From NCBI GenBank assembly GCA_023249645.1, contig JAHFCF010000003.1:62001-126000 (forward strand): 64,000 nucleotides of DNA, read 5' to 3'. The notes under the pieces are model-generated. The model ran no database searches and was not told the origin of the DNA. It saw nothing but the letters and a program-made list of their open reading frames with translations. The DNA is from Elusimicrobiota bacterium (GTDB taxonomy: Bacteria; Elusimicrobiota; Elusimicrobia; UBA1565; UBA9628). Made by a program: the position numbers and the translations under genes. Positions within the stretch are counted from its first letter, which is position 1. Every line of letters begins with the position of its first letter. Below, piece by piece: positions 8,070 to 18,426 of the stretch.

Positions 8070-11000
8070 ATGAAGACCTTCACCTTGAACCTGGACGGCA
8101 AGACGGTCGAGGCCCGCGAGGGGGAGACCCTCCTGCAGCTGGCGCGCCGTCTCGGCGTGGAGATCCCGGCCTTGTGCTATGATCCGCGCCTGCCCCCGTA
8201 CGCTTCGTGCTTCGTCTGCATCGTCGAGGTGGAGGGCCGCCGCGGGGTGGTCCCGGCCTGCGCGACCAAGTGCGAGGCGAACATGACCGTGCGCACGCGC
8301 ACGGAGAACATCGTGAAGCTGCGGCGCATGGCGCTGGATCTCCTGCTCTCCAACCATCACGGCGACTGCACGGCTCCCTGCACCATGACCTGCCCGGCCG
8401 GCATCGACATCCGCGCCTATCTGGCCGAGGTCGCCCACGGCAAGTATGCCAAGGCCCTGCGCATCATAAAGGAAAGAAACCCCTTCCCGTCGGTCTGCGG
8501 ACGCATCTGTCCGCATAAATGCGAGGATTCCTGCCGCCGCCATCTCGTCGATGATCCGGTGGCCATCAATCTGGTCAAGAGGTTCGTGGCTGACCTGGAT
8601 CGTTCGTCCGGAAATCCCTGGAAGCCGTCCCTGCGCCCCAAAAACGGCAAGAAGGTCGCGATCATCGGCGGCGGGCCGGGCGGCATGAGCGCGGCCTACT
8701 ACCTCGTCCAGCTCGGCTACGAGCCCACGGTGTTCGAGGCCATGCCCAAGGCCGGAGGCATGCTGCGCTACGGCGTGCCGGATTACCGTCTTCCTCAGGA
8801 TGTCCTCGACGCCGAGATCCGCCAGATCACGGACCTGGGCGTGAAGCTTGAGCCCCAGAAGACCTGGGGCAAGGATTTTCATCTGGACGACCTGCGGCGC
8901 CAGGGTTTCACCGCGATCCTGGTCGCGGTCGGCGCATGGGGAAGCTCGCGCATGGATGTGGAGGGGGAGGACCGCCCCGGCGTGTGGTCCGGGATCGATC
9001 TGCTCGAGAAAGTGGCCCGAGGAGAGAAGGTCTCCCTGGGCGCGCGCGTCGCCATCGTGGGCGGCGGCAACACGGCCATCGACGCGGCCAGGACCGCGCT
9101 GCGCCTGGGCGCGGCGGAGTCGGCCATCGTCTATCGCCGCAGCCGCCAGGAGATGCCCGCCAATCCCGAGGAGATCCATGAGGCTGAGGAGGAGGGCGTG
9201 CGCTTCCACTTCCTGACCGCCCCCGTCGGTTTCATCGGCGAGACGAAAGTGAGCTCCATGCGCTGCATCCGCATGCAGTTGGGCGAACCCGACCGCACGG
9301 GCCGGCGCCGGCCCGTGCCGATGCCGGGCTCCGAGTTCGAGCTCCCCGTCGATTCCGTGGTCGCGGCCATCGGTCAGAAGGTGTCCTGGGGCCATTTCGA
9401 CGGCGACGGGCTCAAGCTCACCAAGTGGGGCACCGTGGAGGCCGGAGAGCGGACCCTGCGCGCCAGTCAGCCGGATGTCTACGCTCTGGGAGACTGCTTC
9501 ACGGGACCGGCCACGGCCATCGAGGCCATCGCCGCCGGTCGCCGGGCCGCTTTGTCCCTGCATGTGGGCATGTCAGGAGAGCAGACGGAGATCGAACCCC
9601 ATCCCTTCAATGTGACCAAGGGAAAATTGAAAGACCTCGATCGCAAGGATTACGTGCATCATCCCCGCATCGCGCGGTCGAACGCTCCAGCCCTGGAGGC
9701 GTCGCACAGGGCCCGGACTTACGACGAAGTCCAGCAGACCGTTGCGGAGAAGACGGCGGTCGAGGAAGCCAAGCGCTGTCTGTTGTGCGGCTGCCAGGAG
9801 GTCTCATCCTGTCTGGTGCGCCGCTATTCCGGCGAGTACGGAGCGACGGGAGAGGCCTTCGCCGGCGAGAAGCTCAAGCCCGGACCGATCCCCGAGCATC
9901 CCTTCATCGTCCGCGATCCGGAGAAGTGCATCCTCTGCGGCCGCTGCGTGCGCGTCTGCTCCGAGCTCCAGGGCGTGGGGGCCATCGGCCTGGTCGGCCG
10001 CGGCTTCTCGACCCAGGTCATGCCGGCCTTCAACGAGACCCTTCAGGCGGTCAACTGCAAATCTTGCGGCCAGTGCATCGCCGCGTGCCCGGCGGGCGCC
10101 TTGCAGGCGAAGCTTAAAGACGAACGCGCGCCGGCCTGGCGCACGGAGGAGCGCGAGGTCGTCTGCCCCTATTGCGGCACCGGCTGCCGGCTCAAAGTCG
10201 CGCTCGCCGACGAAACCCCGGAGAGGATCCATCACAAGATGGGCGTGGAGCAAGGCGAGATCTCCGTCTGCGCCAAGGGATTCACGGGCTTCGACCTCTT
10301 CACCGGTGAGGAGCGTCTGCGCGAGCCCCTGATCAAGGAGAAGGGCGCTTGGCGCCCGGCTTCCTGGGAGCAGGCCCTGAAGGCGGCTTCTCTCGGGCTG
10401 GCCAGCGCGGCGAAGAAAGGCGGCAAGGGCGTGGCCGTCCTGGGTTCCTCGCGCCTGAGCAATGAGGCGCAGTACCTGCTGCAGAAGATCGCCCGCGCCG
10501 CTCTGGCGACCAACCATATCGGCGGCAAGGGCATCGGCGGCGAGGGAGACGTCTTGGCCCGGGCTTTCGGCGCGAACGTCTCGACGGCGACCCGCGAGGA
10601 CATCGCCCAGAGCGACCTGATCCTGACCGTGGGCCTCGATCCGGAAGCGGAATTCTCCGCCGTGGCGTCGCTCTTGAGGTCAGCTGTGAGCGGCGGGACC
10701 AAACTGCACGTCTTCCACAAGCGGGCCACCGGCGTGGACAAGGCCGCGTCGAGCACCCTGCGCATCGCCTATCCTGATACCTACGCACTCTTTGAATCCT
10801 GGTTGGGTGAACTTCTCAAGCAGAAGAGTGAATTCCCCGGGTCTCAAGAATTGAAGGCGGCTCTGGCCGTGGGTGAAAAACGGGCTCTTTCCGGCTGGCT
10901 CAAGCCGGAGCGCGTCGATCGTCTGCGCGATGAGTTCTTCGCCGCGCAGAGGCCGCTGGTGATCGTGGATGCCTCCAGCATCCGCGACAGCGAATTGGCC

Positions 11001-11753
11001 GCCTTGGCCGATCTCTTGATCCTGAAGCAGGCCGTGGGCAAGCCCGGCTGCGGCATCCTTCTTCTGCGCGGCTCCTGCAACGGGCAGGGCGCCTGGGATT
11101 TCGGCATGGACGGCCGCTGGCTACCGGGCTACAAGCCGGTCAGCGACGCGGCCTCGCGCCAGGCCTTGGAAGCGCTCTGGGGCAGGAAGATCCCGGATTG
11201 GGAAGGACTTTCCACGCCGGGGATCCTCGAGTCCGCGCGCGCGGGCATGATGAGCGCGGTGCTCTCTTGGGGAGACAATGGTCTGGCTGGATCTTCCTTC
11301 CCCAAGGCTTTCGTGGTGGCCGGCGAATGGATCAAGCCGGCGGCGGATCATCCGGCCAGCGTGGTCTTGCCGGCCGCGATCTTCCTGGATGAGGAAGGCT
11401 CTCTGACGAGCTGGGATAGGCGGGTGCAGAGCGTCTCGCCCTCGGGAGCCGCGTCGCCGAATTGGAAGATCCTCGGCCGCCTGGCCGAAGGACTGGGTCT
11501 CGGCGCCGCGTCCGACTTCAAAGCCCTGCATGAGGAGATGTCGCGCGCCAACCGGCTCTATCTGGGCTGGGACTACGGGGTCGGCGGATGGCAGCGCTGG
11601 GCCCTTCCCTCGGACGGCGAGGCGAGGTTTTTGGTTCCGCGGGATGAAGAAAGCCGCCGGCCTGTGGAGTTCTTCCAGTATCTTTCAGAGACCGACCAGG
11701 TCGCCAGATTCATCACCCAGCGGCTCAAGGAAGTGCGTTCTGCCGGTCGGTAA
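8070..11753 (+). CDS. Fused [2Fe-2S] / GltD-like FAD-NAD(P) / ferredoxin / truncated molybdopterin-oxidoreductase (NuoG-like) protein, StnC-like
   Basis: N-terminal Fd domain; KKVAIIGGGPGGMSAAYYL (GltD-like); CILCGRCVRVC and CKSCGQCIAACPAG clusters; CPYCGTGCRLKV and a MopB-like tail without recognisable catalytic Cys/Sec motif. Confidence 0.85.
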   Translation: MKTFTLNLDGKTVEAREGETLLQLARRLGVEIPALCYDPRLPPYASCFVCIVEVEGRRGVVPACATKCEANMTVRTRTENIVKLRRMALDLLLSNHHGDCTAPCTMTCPAGIDIRAYLAEVAHGKYAKALRIIKERNPFPSVCGRICPHKCEDSCRRHLVDDPVAINLVKRFVADLDRSSGNPWKPSLRPKNGKKVAIIGGGPGGMSAAYYLVQLGYEPTVFEAMPKAGGMLRYGVPDYRLPQDVLDAEIRQITDLGVKLEPQKTWGKDFHLDDLRRQGFTAILVAVGAWGSSRMDVEGEDRPGVWSGIDLLEKVARGEKVSLGARVAIVGGGNTAIDAARTALRLGAAESAIVYRRSRQEMPANPEEIHEAEEEGVRFHFLTAPVGFIGETKVSSMRCIRMQLGEPDRTGRRRPVPMPGSEFELPVDSVVAAIGQKVSWGHFDGDGLKLTKWGTVEAGERTLRASQPDVYALGDCFTGPATAIEAIAAGRRAALSLHVGMSGEQTEIEPHPFNVTKGKLKDLDRKDYVHHPRIARSNAPALEASHRARTYDEVQQTVAEKTAVEEAKRCLLCGCQEVSSCLVRRYSGEYGATGEAFAGEKLKPGPIPEHPFIVRDPEKCILCGRCVRVCSELQGVGAIGLVGRGFSTQVMPAFNETLQAVNCKSCGQCIAACPAGALQAKLKDERAPAWRTEEREVVCPYCGTGCRLKVALADETPERIHHKMGVEQGEISVCAKGFTGFDLFTGEERLREPLIKEKGAWRPASWEQALKAASLGLASAAKKGGKGVAVLGSSRLSNEAQYLLQKIARAALATNHIGGKGIGGEGDVLARAFGANVSTATREDIAQSDLILTVGLDPEAEFSAVASLLRSAVSGGTKLHVFHKRATGVDKAASSTLRIAYPDTYALFESWLGELLKQKSEFPGSQELKAALAVGEKRALSGWLKPERVDRLRDEFFAAQRPLVIVDASSIRDSELAALADLLILKQAVGKPGCGILLLRGSCNGQGAWDFGMDGRWLPGYKPVSDAASRQALEALWGRKIPDWEGLSTPGILESARAGMMSAVLSWGDNGLAGSSFPKAFVVAGEWIKPAADHPASVVLPAAIFLDEEGSLTSWDRRVQSVSPSGAASPNWKILGRLAEGLGLGAASDFKALHEEMSRANRLYLGWDYGVGGWQRWALPSDGEARFLVPRDEESRRPVEFFQYLSETDQVARFITQRLKEVRSAGR

Positions 11754-11782
11754 ATAGTTGTCCGCGGTTATTGACAGCCTGA

Positions 11783-13231
<1,449 letters not shown>

Positions 13232-13249
13232 ATCCGACGCATTCTGCAA

Positions 13250-13286
13250 GCTACCGGCACTAGCCAAAACGGCTAGTGCCGGTAGC
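13250..13286. repeat. Perfect 16-bp inverted repeat, possible bidirectional stem-loop after gdhA
   Basis: GCTACCGGCACTAGCC-AAAAC-GGCTAGTGCCGGTAGC; no clear T-tract on the + strand. Confidence 0.75.
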
Positions 13287-13326
13287 GCAATCAGATGATG
13301 ACGTTTCCGGATCTGTCATGCGGGCC

Positions 13327-13344
13327 ACTGTTGCCGGCAACAGT
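13327..13344. repeat. Palindrome ACTGTTGCCGGCAACAGT, copy 1
   Basis: Perfect 18-bp palindrome; same core at 40982-40999 and 46291-46308. Confidence 0.9.
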
Positions 13345-13428
13345 CCGATGCTCTCATCCGGGCCAATCAACTGTGTCCGGACACAGCATCTCCGTATGTC
13401 AGCTGTGGGCGCCCACAGTCGCCAGACA

Positions 13429-16404
13429 ATGATGAAAAACAAGTCCATTCGGCCTCTTGTCGGCAGCTACGACATCCAGTTCGGCGGCTTCGACAAGCTC
13501 ATGCCCTTCCGCATCCGGGAGGTGCTCCTGGTCGCGGCCCCCTACGATTCCTTTCTTCTGGCCGACGACGACGCCCTGACCGAGCTGGTCTTCAGCGAAT
13601 ACCTCGACTTGAACCTGCGCTACGCCCCTCGCGTGACCCGCGTCTCCACGGCCCAGGAGGCCCTCGCCCGCATCCAGGAGGAGAAGTTCGACCTCATCAT
13701 CACCATGGCGTCGATGGGCAACTTCGACTTGGCGGAGTTCGCGCGCCAGGCCAAGAGCCTGTCTCCGGGTCTGCCCGTCGTGCTTCTGGGATTCAACAGG
13801 CTGGAATTGGCCCAGCTCGAGCCGCGGGCCCGCTCGGCCGTGGACCGCGTCTTCCTGTGGCTGGGAGACCCGCGCATCTTCATGTCCATCATCAAGCTCA
13901 TCGAGGATGAGCGCAACATCGACCACGACGTCGCGCTCTCCAGCGTCCAGGCCATCATCGTGGTCGAGGATTCCGTGCGCTTTTATTCAAGCTACCTGCC
14001 GGTGCTCTATTCCGAGCTCATGAAGCAGACGCAGCTGCTCATGGCCGAGGGAATCAACCTCTCGCACAAGATGCTGCGCATGCGCGCGCGGCCCAAGATC
14101 CTCCTGGCCCACGACTACGAGTCCGCCTGGGCCCTCTACGAGAAGTACCGGGCCAATCTTCTGGGCGTCATCACGGACGTCGAATTCGCGAGGGGGGGCC
14201 GCGAGGACGCGCAGGCCGGCCTGCTCCTCGCCGAGAAGATCAAGGCCGACAACGCGGACATGCCGGTCCTCGTGCAGTCCTCAGACGCCTCGCAGGCCGC
14301 GCCGGCCGAGGCGGTGGGCGCTTCGTTCCTTCACAAGACATCCCCGACGCTCTTGAAGCAGCTGCAGGACTTCATGCTCAGATACTTCGGCTTCGGCGAT
14401 TTCGTCTTCCGCGACGCCGCGGGCAAGGAGCACGGCAAGGCCGCGGACCTGCACGCCCTCATCGAGACGCTCCGGTCCGTCCCGGACGGGTCCGTCGAGT
14501 TCCACGCCAACCGGAACCATTTCTCCAAATGGCTCATGGCCCGCACGGAATTCGAGATCGCCTACCGCATCCGGCCGCGCCAGGTGGCGGAGTTCAAGGA
14601 CATCGGGGGGCTGCGCCGCTATCTCATCGAGACCATGCACCAGTTCCTGCAGAAGACGCAGCTGGGCACCATCATCCAGTTCGACGGCCGCTTTTTCGAC
14701 GAGGAAAGCCCCTTCGTCAAGATCGGCAAGGGATCTGTCGGCGGCAAGGCCCGGGGCCTGGCCTTCGTCAATTTCCTGCTCTCCAAAACCGACCTGGCCT
14801 CCCGCTTCCCGGGGGTGCGCATCACGGTCCCCCACACCTCGGTCATCTCGACCGATGTCTTCGATTTCTTCATGGAGCAGAACGACCTGAACGCCGTCGT
14901 GCGCCACGAGCCCGACAACGAGACTCTGGCCGCGGCCTTCCTCAAGGCGGAGCTGCCGGCCTACGTCCTGAAGGACCTGCGCACCATGGCTCTGAGGATC
15001 CACGGCCCTCTGGCCGTGCGTTCCTCAAGCCTCCTGGAGGATTCCCGCTCGCAGCCCTTCGCCGGGGTCTACAAGACCTACATGCTGCCCAACAACGACC
15101 CCGACCCGGCCGTGCGCTTGGACGCCCTGGCGCGCGCGGTCAAGCTCGTCTATGCCTCCACCTTCTCGGTCGAGGCGCGCTCCTACCTGCGCCTCTCCAC
15201 GCATCTGCCCGACGAGGAGAAGATGGCGGTCATCGTCCAGCATCTGGTGGGCCGTCCCCGCATGGGAGGCCGGCGCTACTACCCCGGCATCTCGGGGATG
15301 GTTCAGTCCTACAACTACTACCCCGTGCCGCCTTTGGAGGCGGAGGATGCCGTGGCGGCGGTGGCCCTCGGGCTGGGCAAGACCATCATGGACGGTTACC
15401 GTTCCCTGCGCTTCTCGCCGCGCCATCCGCACCACCTGCACCAGTTCGCGACCGTGGCCGACACCTTGAACAACTCCCAGCGTGATTTCCTCGCCCTGGA
15501 TCTGGGCCCGGCCGCCGGCGAATTGAGCTACGACCATGAACCCAGCATGCTCAGGCACGGCCTGGACGCGGCCGAGGAGGACGCCACGCTCTGGCCGGTC
15601 GCCTCGACCTATTCCGCCGACAATGAGACGGTCTACGACGGCATCTCGCGGCCGGGGGCGAGGCTCATCACCTTTGCGCCCATATTGAAGAACGATGTCT
15701 TCCCGCTCACGGAGATCCTCAACGCCATCACCCAGATGGGGCGCGAGGCCCTGGGCTCGCACGTGGAGATGGAGTTCGCGGCGAATCTCGAGCCCGCCGA
15801 CGACGGCTTAAAAGAGTTCGCCATCCTGCAGATCCGGCCGATGATCTCGCGCTGGAGCACCCAGCAGGTGAAGCTCGACGACTTTGCTCCCGAGCGGGTG
15901 CTGTGCTCCTGCTCTCGGGCCTTGGGCAACGGCTACGTCCAGGACGTGCGCGACATCATCTACGTCAAGCCGGAGTCCTTCGATCCCGCCCGCAGCCGAC
16001 AGATCGCCTCGGAGATCGGCGAGATGAACCAGGCCTTGAAGATGGCGGGGCGCTCCTGCCTCTTGATCGGGCCGGGGCGTTGGGGATCGGCCGATCCGTG
16101 GCTGGGCATCCCCGTGCGCTGGCATCAGATCTCGACGTCTCGCGTCATCGTGGAGACGACTTTGGAGAATTTCGTCATCGACCCTTCCTTCGGGACCCAT
16201 TTCTTCCACAACGTCACCTCCCTGGGTCTGGGCTATTTCACCGTGGGCGCCCGCGAAGAGGAGGGGGGAGTCCGCTGGGGGTGGCTGAATTCTCAACCGG
16301 CCGCGGCAGAGACCAAGATGCTGCGCCAGGTGCGCCTGGACAAGCCCCTCGACATCCGCATCGATGGGGCCACGGGCCAGGGCGTGATCCTCACGCCGAA
16401 ATAA
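13429..16404 (+). CDS. PEP/pyruvate-binding-domain (PEP synthase-like) protein with N-terminal receiver-like region
   Basis: VKIGKGSVGGKARGLAFVN, LAVRSSSLLEDSRSQPFAGVYKTY; receiver-like N-terminus. ORF-track start 13276 lies in the palindrome-rich intergenic DNA, so the start is reassigned to ATG 13429. Confidence 0.78.
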   Translation: MMKNKSIRPLVGSYDIQFGGFDKLMPFRIREVLLVAAPYDSFLLADDDALTELVFSEYLDLNLRYAPRVTRVSTAQEALARIQEEKFDLIITMASMGNFDLAEFARQAKSLSPGLPVVLLGFNRLELAQLEPRARSAVDRVFLWLGDPRIFMSIIKLIEDERNIDHDVALSSVQAIIVVEDSVRFYSSYLPVLYSELMKQTQLLMAEGINLSHKMLRMRARPKILLAHDYESAWALYEKYRANLLGVITDVEFARGGREDAQAGLLLAEKIKADNADMPVLVQSSDASQAAPAEAVGASFLHKTSPTLLKQLQDFMLRYFGFGDFVFRDAAGKEHGKAADLHALIETLRSVPDGSVEFHANRNHFSKWLMARTEFEIAYRIRPRQVAEFKDIGGLRRYLIETMHQFLQKTQLGTIIQFDGRFFDEESPFVKIGKGSVGGKARGLAFVNFLLSKTDLASRFPGVRITVPHTSVISTDVFDFFMEQNDLNAVVRHEPDNETLAAAFLKAELPAYVLKDLRTMALRIHGPLAVRSSSLLEDSRSQPFAGVYKTYMLPNNDPDPAVRLDALARAVKLVYASTFSVEARSYLRLSTHLPDEEKMAVIVQHLVGRPRMGGRRYYPGISGMVQSYNYYPVPPLEAEDAVAAVALGLGKTIMDGYRSLRFSPRHPHHLHQFATVADTLNNSQRDFLALDLGPAAGELSYDHEPSMLRHGLDAAEEDATLWPVASTYSADNETVYDGISRPGARLITFAPILKNDVFPLTEILNAITQMGREALGSHVEMEFAANLEPADDGLKEFAILQIRPMISRWSTQQVKLDDFAPERVLCSCSRALGNGYVQDVRDIIYVKPESFDPARSRQIASEIGEMNQALKMAGRSCLLIGPGRWGSADPWLGIPVRWHQISTSRVIVETTLENFVIDPSFGTHFFHNVTSLGLGYFTVGAREEEGGVRWGWLNSQPAAAETKMLRQVRLDKPLDIRIDGATGQGVILTPK

Positions 16405-16438
16405 CATACTTTTCAGCCAAAGACAGTCCTTTCTGACG

Positions 16439-16468
16439 GGAACTTTTTTGCCTCTCGATCGTATATTA
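16439..16468 (+). repeat. Dispersed repeat GGAACTTTTTTGCCTCTCGATCGTATATTA (copy A)
   Basis: Similar to 49371-49405 (-) and 62581-62614 (+). Confidence 0.65.
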
Positions 16469-16491
16469 AACAGGTAGTCGTTGTATCGGTC

Positions 16492-16520
16492 TTGACAAAT
16501 GATATCACGGGTGATATAAT
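16492..16520 (+). promoter_or_regulatory. hicAB promoter with overlapping palindromic operator
   Basis: -35 TTGACA (16492-16497), 17-bp spacer, -10 TATAAT (16515-16520); inverted repeat ATATCAC-GG-GTGATAT (16502-16517). Confidence 0.8.
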
Positions 16521-16523
16521 ATT

Positions 16524-16766
16524 ATGAAGCCGGACGCGCTCCTGCAGCGGATACGCACGAAGAGACACAATGTCAGATTCTGGGATTTCATCCGTCTCGT
16601 GGAGGCTCACGGCTTTGAGTTCGCAGGGCAGGCAGGGAGCCATCGGGGTTATCGGCATCCTTGCGGTGCTGTCTTGAATCTTCAGGAGCGGGATGGAGAA
16701 GCTAAGCCGTATCAGATCGGGCAGTTCCTTCAGATGGTCGATGCCTTCGGTTTGGAGATGAGATGA
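16524..16766 (+). CDS. hicA: HicA-type mRNA interferase toxin
   Basis: 80 aa; GSHRGYRHP...VLNLQERDGEAKPYQIGQFLQMV; ATGA overlap with the HicB gene. Confidence 0.8.
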   Translation: MKPDALLQRIRTKRHNVRFWDFIRLVEAHGFEFAGQAGSHRGYRHPCGAVLNLQERDGEAKPYQIGQFLQMVDAFGLEMR

Positions 16767-17137
16767 ATAAAGAGGCTAAGAAGTCGGGCGAGGAGGCTTA
16801 TGTGCGCAAGGTGTTCTACAGCGCGGAGGACTCCTGCTGGGTGGCGATCGCTCCGGAGCTTCCCGGCTGTTCAGCCCTGGGCGCGACAGACGAGAAGGCC
16901 CTCAAGGAGCTCGACACTGCCATCAGCCTGCATCTGCGCATCAGGCAGGAGAGCGGCCTGTCCATCCCCAAGCCGCTTTATGGGCAGAACCTGCGCGGCA
17001 GATTCCTTCTGCGTCTTCCCAAGGCTTTGCAGAGGAGCTTGAAGGAGGAAGCGGCCGAGGAGGGAGTATCCGTCAATCAGTACGCGCTGTTTCTCATCGC
17101 CACGGCGCGCGGGCAATTGCATCCGGTCCGGGCTTGA
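16763..17137 (+). CDS. hicB: HicB-type antitoxin
   Basis: VFYSAEDSCWVAIAPELPGCSALGATDEKALKEL plus C-terminal RHH-like LRLPKALQRSLKEEAAEEGVSVNQYALFLIA. Confidence 0.85.
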   Translation: MNKEAKKSGEEAYVRKVFYSAEDSCWVAIAPELPGCSALGATDEKALKELDTAISLHLRIRQESGLSIPKPLYGQNLRGRFLLRLPKALQRSLKEEAAEEGVSVNQYALFLIATARGQLHPVRA

Positions 17138-17144
17138 ACGATTT

Positions 17145-17678
17145 TTAATTCAGCGCCGCGCCTTTCTTCAGCGCCTCGACGTTCAGCGCCAATATCTCCG
17201 GCTTGGCGCGCTTGAAGACCTTGGGCAGGGCCTTGGCTACGGCTTCGACGGACAAAGCCCCGGTGTGCTTGCAGAAGGCGCCCAAGGCCGCCATGTTGGC
17301 GATCTTCGGGGCCTTCAAGTCCGCGGCGATCTGGTTGCAGGGCACAAGCACGACCTTGATGTCCTGGCGCTTGGGCCTGGATTTCACCAGCGATTCGTTG
17401 ATGATCATCAGTCCACCGGATTTCACGAGAGGCTCGAACTTGGCCAAGGACGGCTCATTCATGATGATGACGGTGTCCGGCTGGGACACGACAGGCGTCG
17501 TCACCTCCTCGGAGGAGATCACGACCGAGCAGTTGGCCGTGCCGCCGCGCATCTCAGCGCCGTAGGAGGGAAAGAAGCTGACTTCCTTGCCGTCGAGCAT
17601 GCCGGCATAGGCCAGAAGGACGCCCGAGGAGATGATGCCTTGACCGCCGAATCCGGAGATCCTAATTCCTTGATACAT
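17145..17678 (-). CDS. 2-oxoacid:ferredoxin oxidoreductase gamma subunit
   Basis: MYQGIRISGFGGQGIISSGVLLAYAGMLDGKEVSFFPSYGAEMRGGTANCSV; start trimmed from ORF 17145..17828. Confidence 0.9.
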   Translation of the reverse strand: MYQGIRISGFGGQGIISSGVLLAYAGMLDGKEVSFFPSYGAEMRGGTANCSVVISSEEVTTPVVSQPDTVIIMNEPSLAKFEPLVKSGGLMIINESLVKSRPKRQDIKVVLVPCNQIAADLKAPKIANMAALGAFCKHTGALSVEAVAKALPKVFKRAKPEILALNVEALKKGAALN

Positions 17679-18426
17679 CGATCTTGCCTCCTTCGGCGCC
17701 CTTGTAGACTCCCAGCGGGTATTGCGCGAGCATCTTGTCCGCGATGAACTTGGTCGCCTCCAAGGGGCTGATCCCCATGTTGGTCGGGCACGTGGAGAGG
17801 ATCTCGACCAGGGAGAATCCCTTGCCATCGACCTGATTCTGGAAGGCCTTCTTGACCGCCTTCTTGGCCTTGATCACGTGCGCCGCCGTGTGGAGCGAGA
17901 CGCGCTCGAGATAGCGGGCGCCCTCCAGTTGGGCGAGCAGCTCGCAGACCTTGATGGGGTAGCCGTTGACCTGCGGATCGCGGCCCAAAGGGCACGTGCT
18001 GGCCTTCTGCCCCATAAGCGTCGTGGGAGCCATCTGTCCGCCGGTCATGCCGTAGGTGGCGTTGTTGATGAAGATGATGGTGATGTTCTCTCCGCGGGCG
18101 GCCGAGTGGATCGTCTCTCCCATGCCGATGGAGGCCAGGTCCCCGTCGCCCTGATAGGAGAAGACGATGCAGTCGGGCCGGGTGCGCTTCAAGCCCGTGG
18201 CGATCGCCGGGCCGCGGCCATGAGCGCCCTGGATCATGTCGCAGTTGAAGTAATCGTCGGAGAATACCGCGCAGCCCACGGGCGCGACCCCGATGGTCCG
18301 CTCGCGGATGCCCAGCTCGTCCATGGCCTCGGCGACAAGGCGGTGCGCGACGCCGTGGCCGCAGCCCGGGCAGTAGTGCATCTTGACGTCCACAAGGCTC
18401 TCGGGCCGCGGATTGATCAGTAGCAT
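17662..18426 (-). CDS. 2-oxoacid:ferredoxin oxidoreductase beta (TPP-binding) subunit
   Basis: MHYCPGCGHGVAHRLVAEAM, SYQGDGDLASIGMGETIHSAARGENITIIFINNATYGMTGGQ. Confidence 0.92.
   Translation of the reverse strand: MLLINPRPESLVDVKMHYCPGCGHGVAHRLVAEAMDELGIRERTIGVAPVGCAVFSDDYFNCDMIQGAHGRGPAIATGLKRTRPDCIVFSYQGDGDLASIGMGETIHSAARGENITIIFINNATYGMTGGQMAPTTLMGQKASTCPLGRDPQVNGYPIKVCELLAQLEGARYLERVSLHTAAHVIKAKKAVKKAFQNQVDGKGFSLVEILSTCPTNMGISPLEATKFIADKMLAQYPLGVYKGAEGGKIDVSRN

Noticed and set aside
6299-8101. 600-aa minus-strand ORF
   Set aside because: Fully antisense to the NuoE-NuoF fusion with clear family motifs; typical high-GC spurious ORF.
7995-9563. 522-aa minus-strand ORF
   Set aside because: Antisense to the StnC-like gene; no recognisable domain.
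5756-11753. [FeFe]-hydrogenase (HydABC/Hnd) operon
   Set aside because: No H-cluster motifs and no separate catalytic subunit; the GltD module argues for a transhydrogenase-like complex.
8070-11753. Functional formate dehydrogenase
   Set aside because: The MopB-like tail lacks a recognisable catalytic Cys/Sec motif of FdhA-type enzymes.
13250-13286. Classic intrinsic terminator of gdhA
   Set aside because: Stem is excellent but no T-tract follows on the + strand; left as a hairpin of unknown function.
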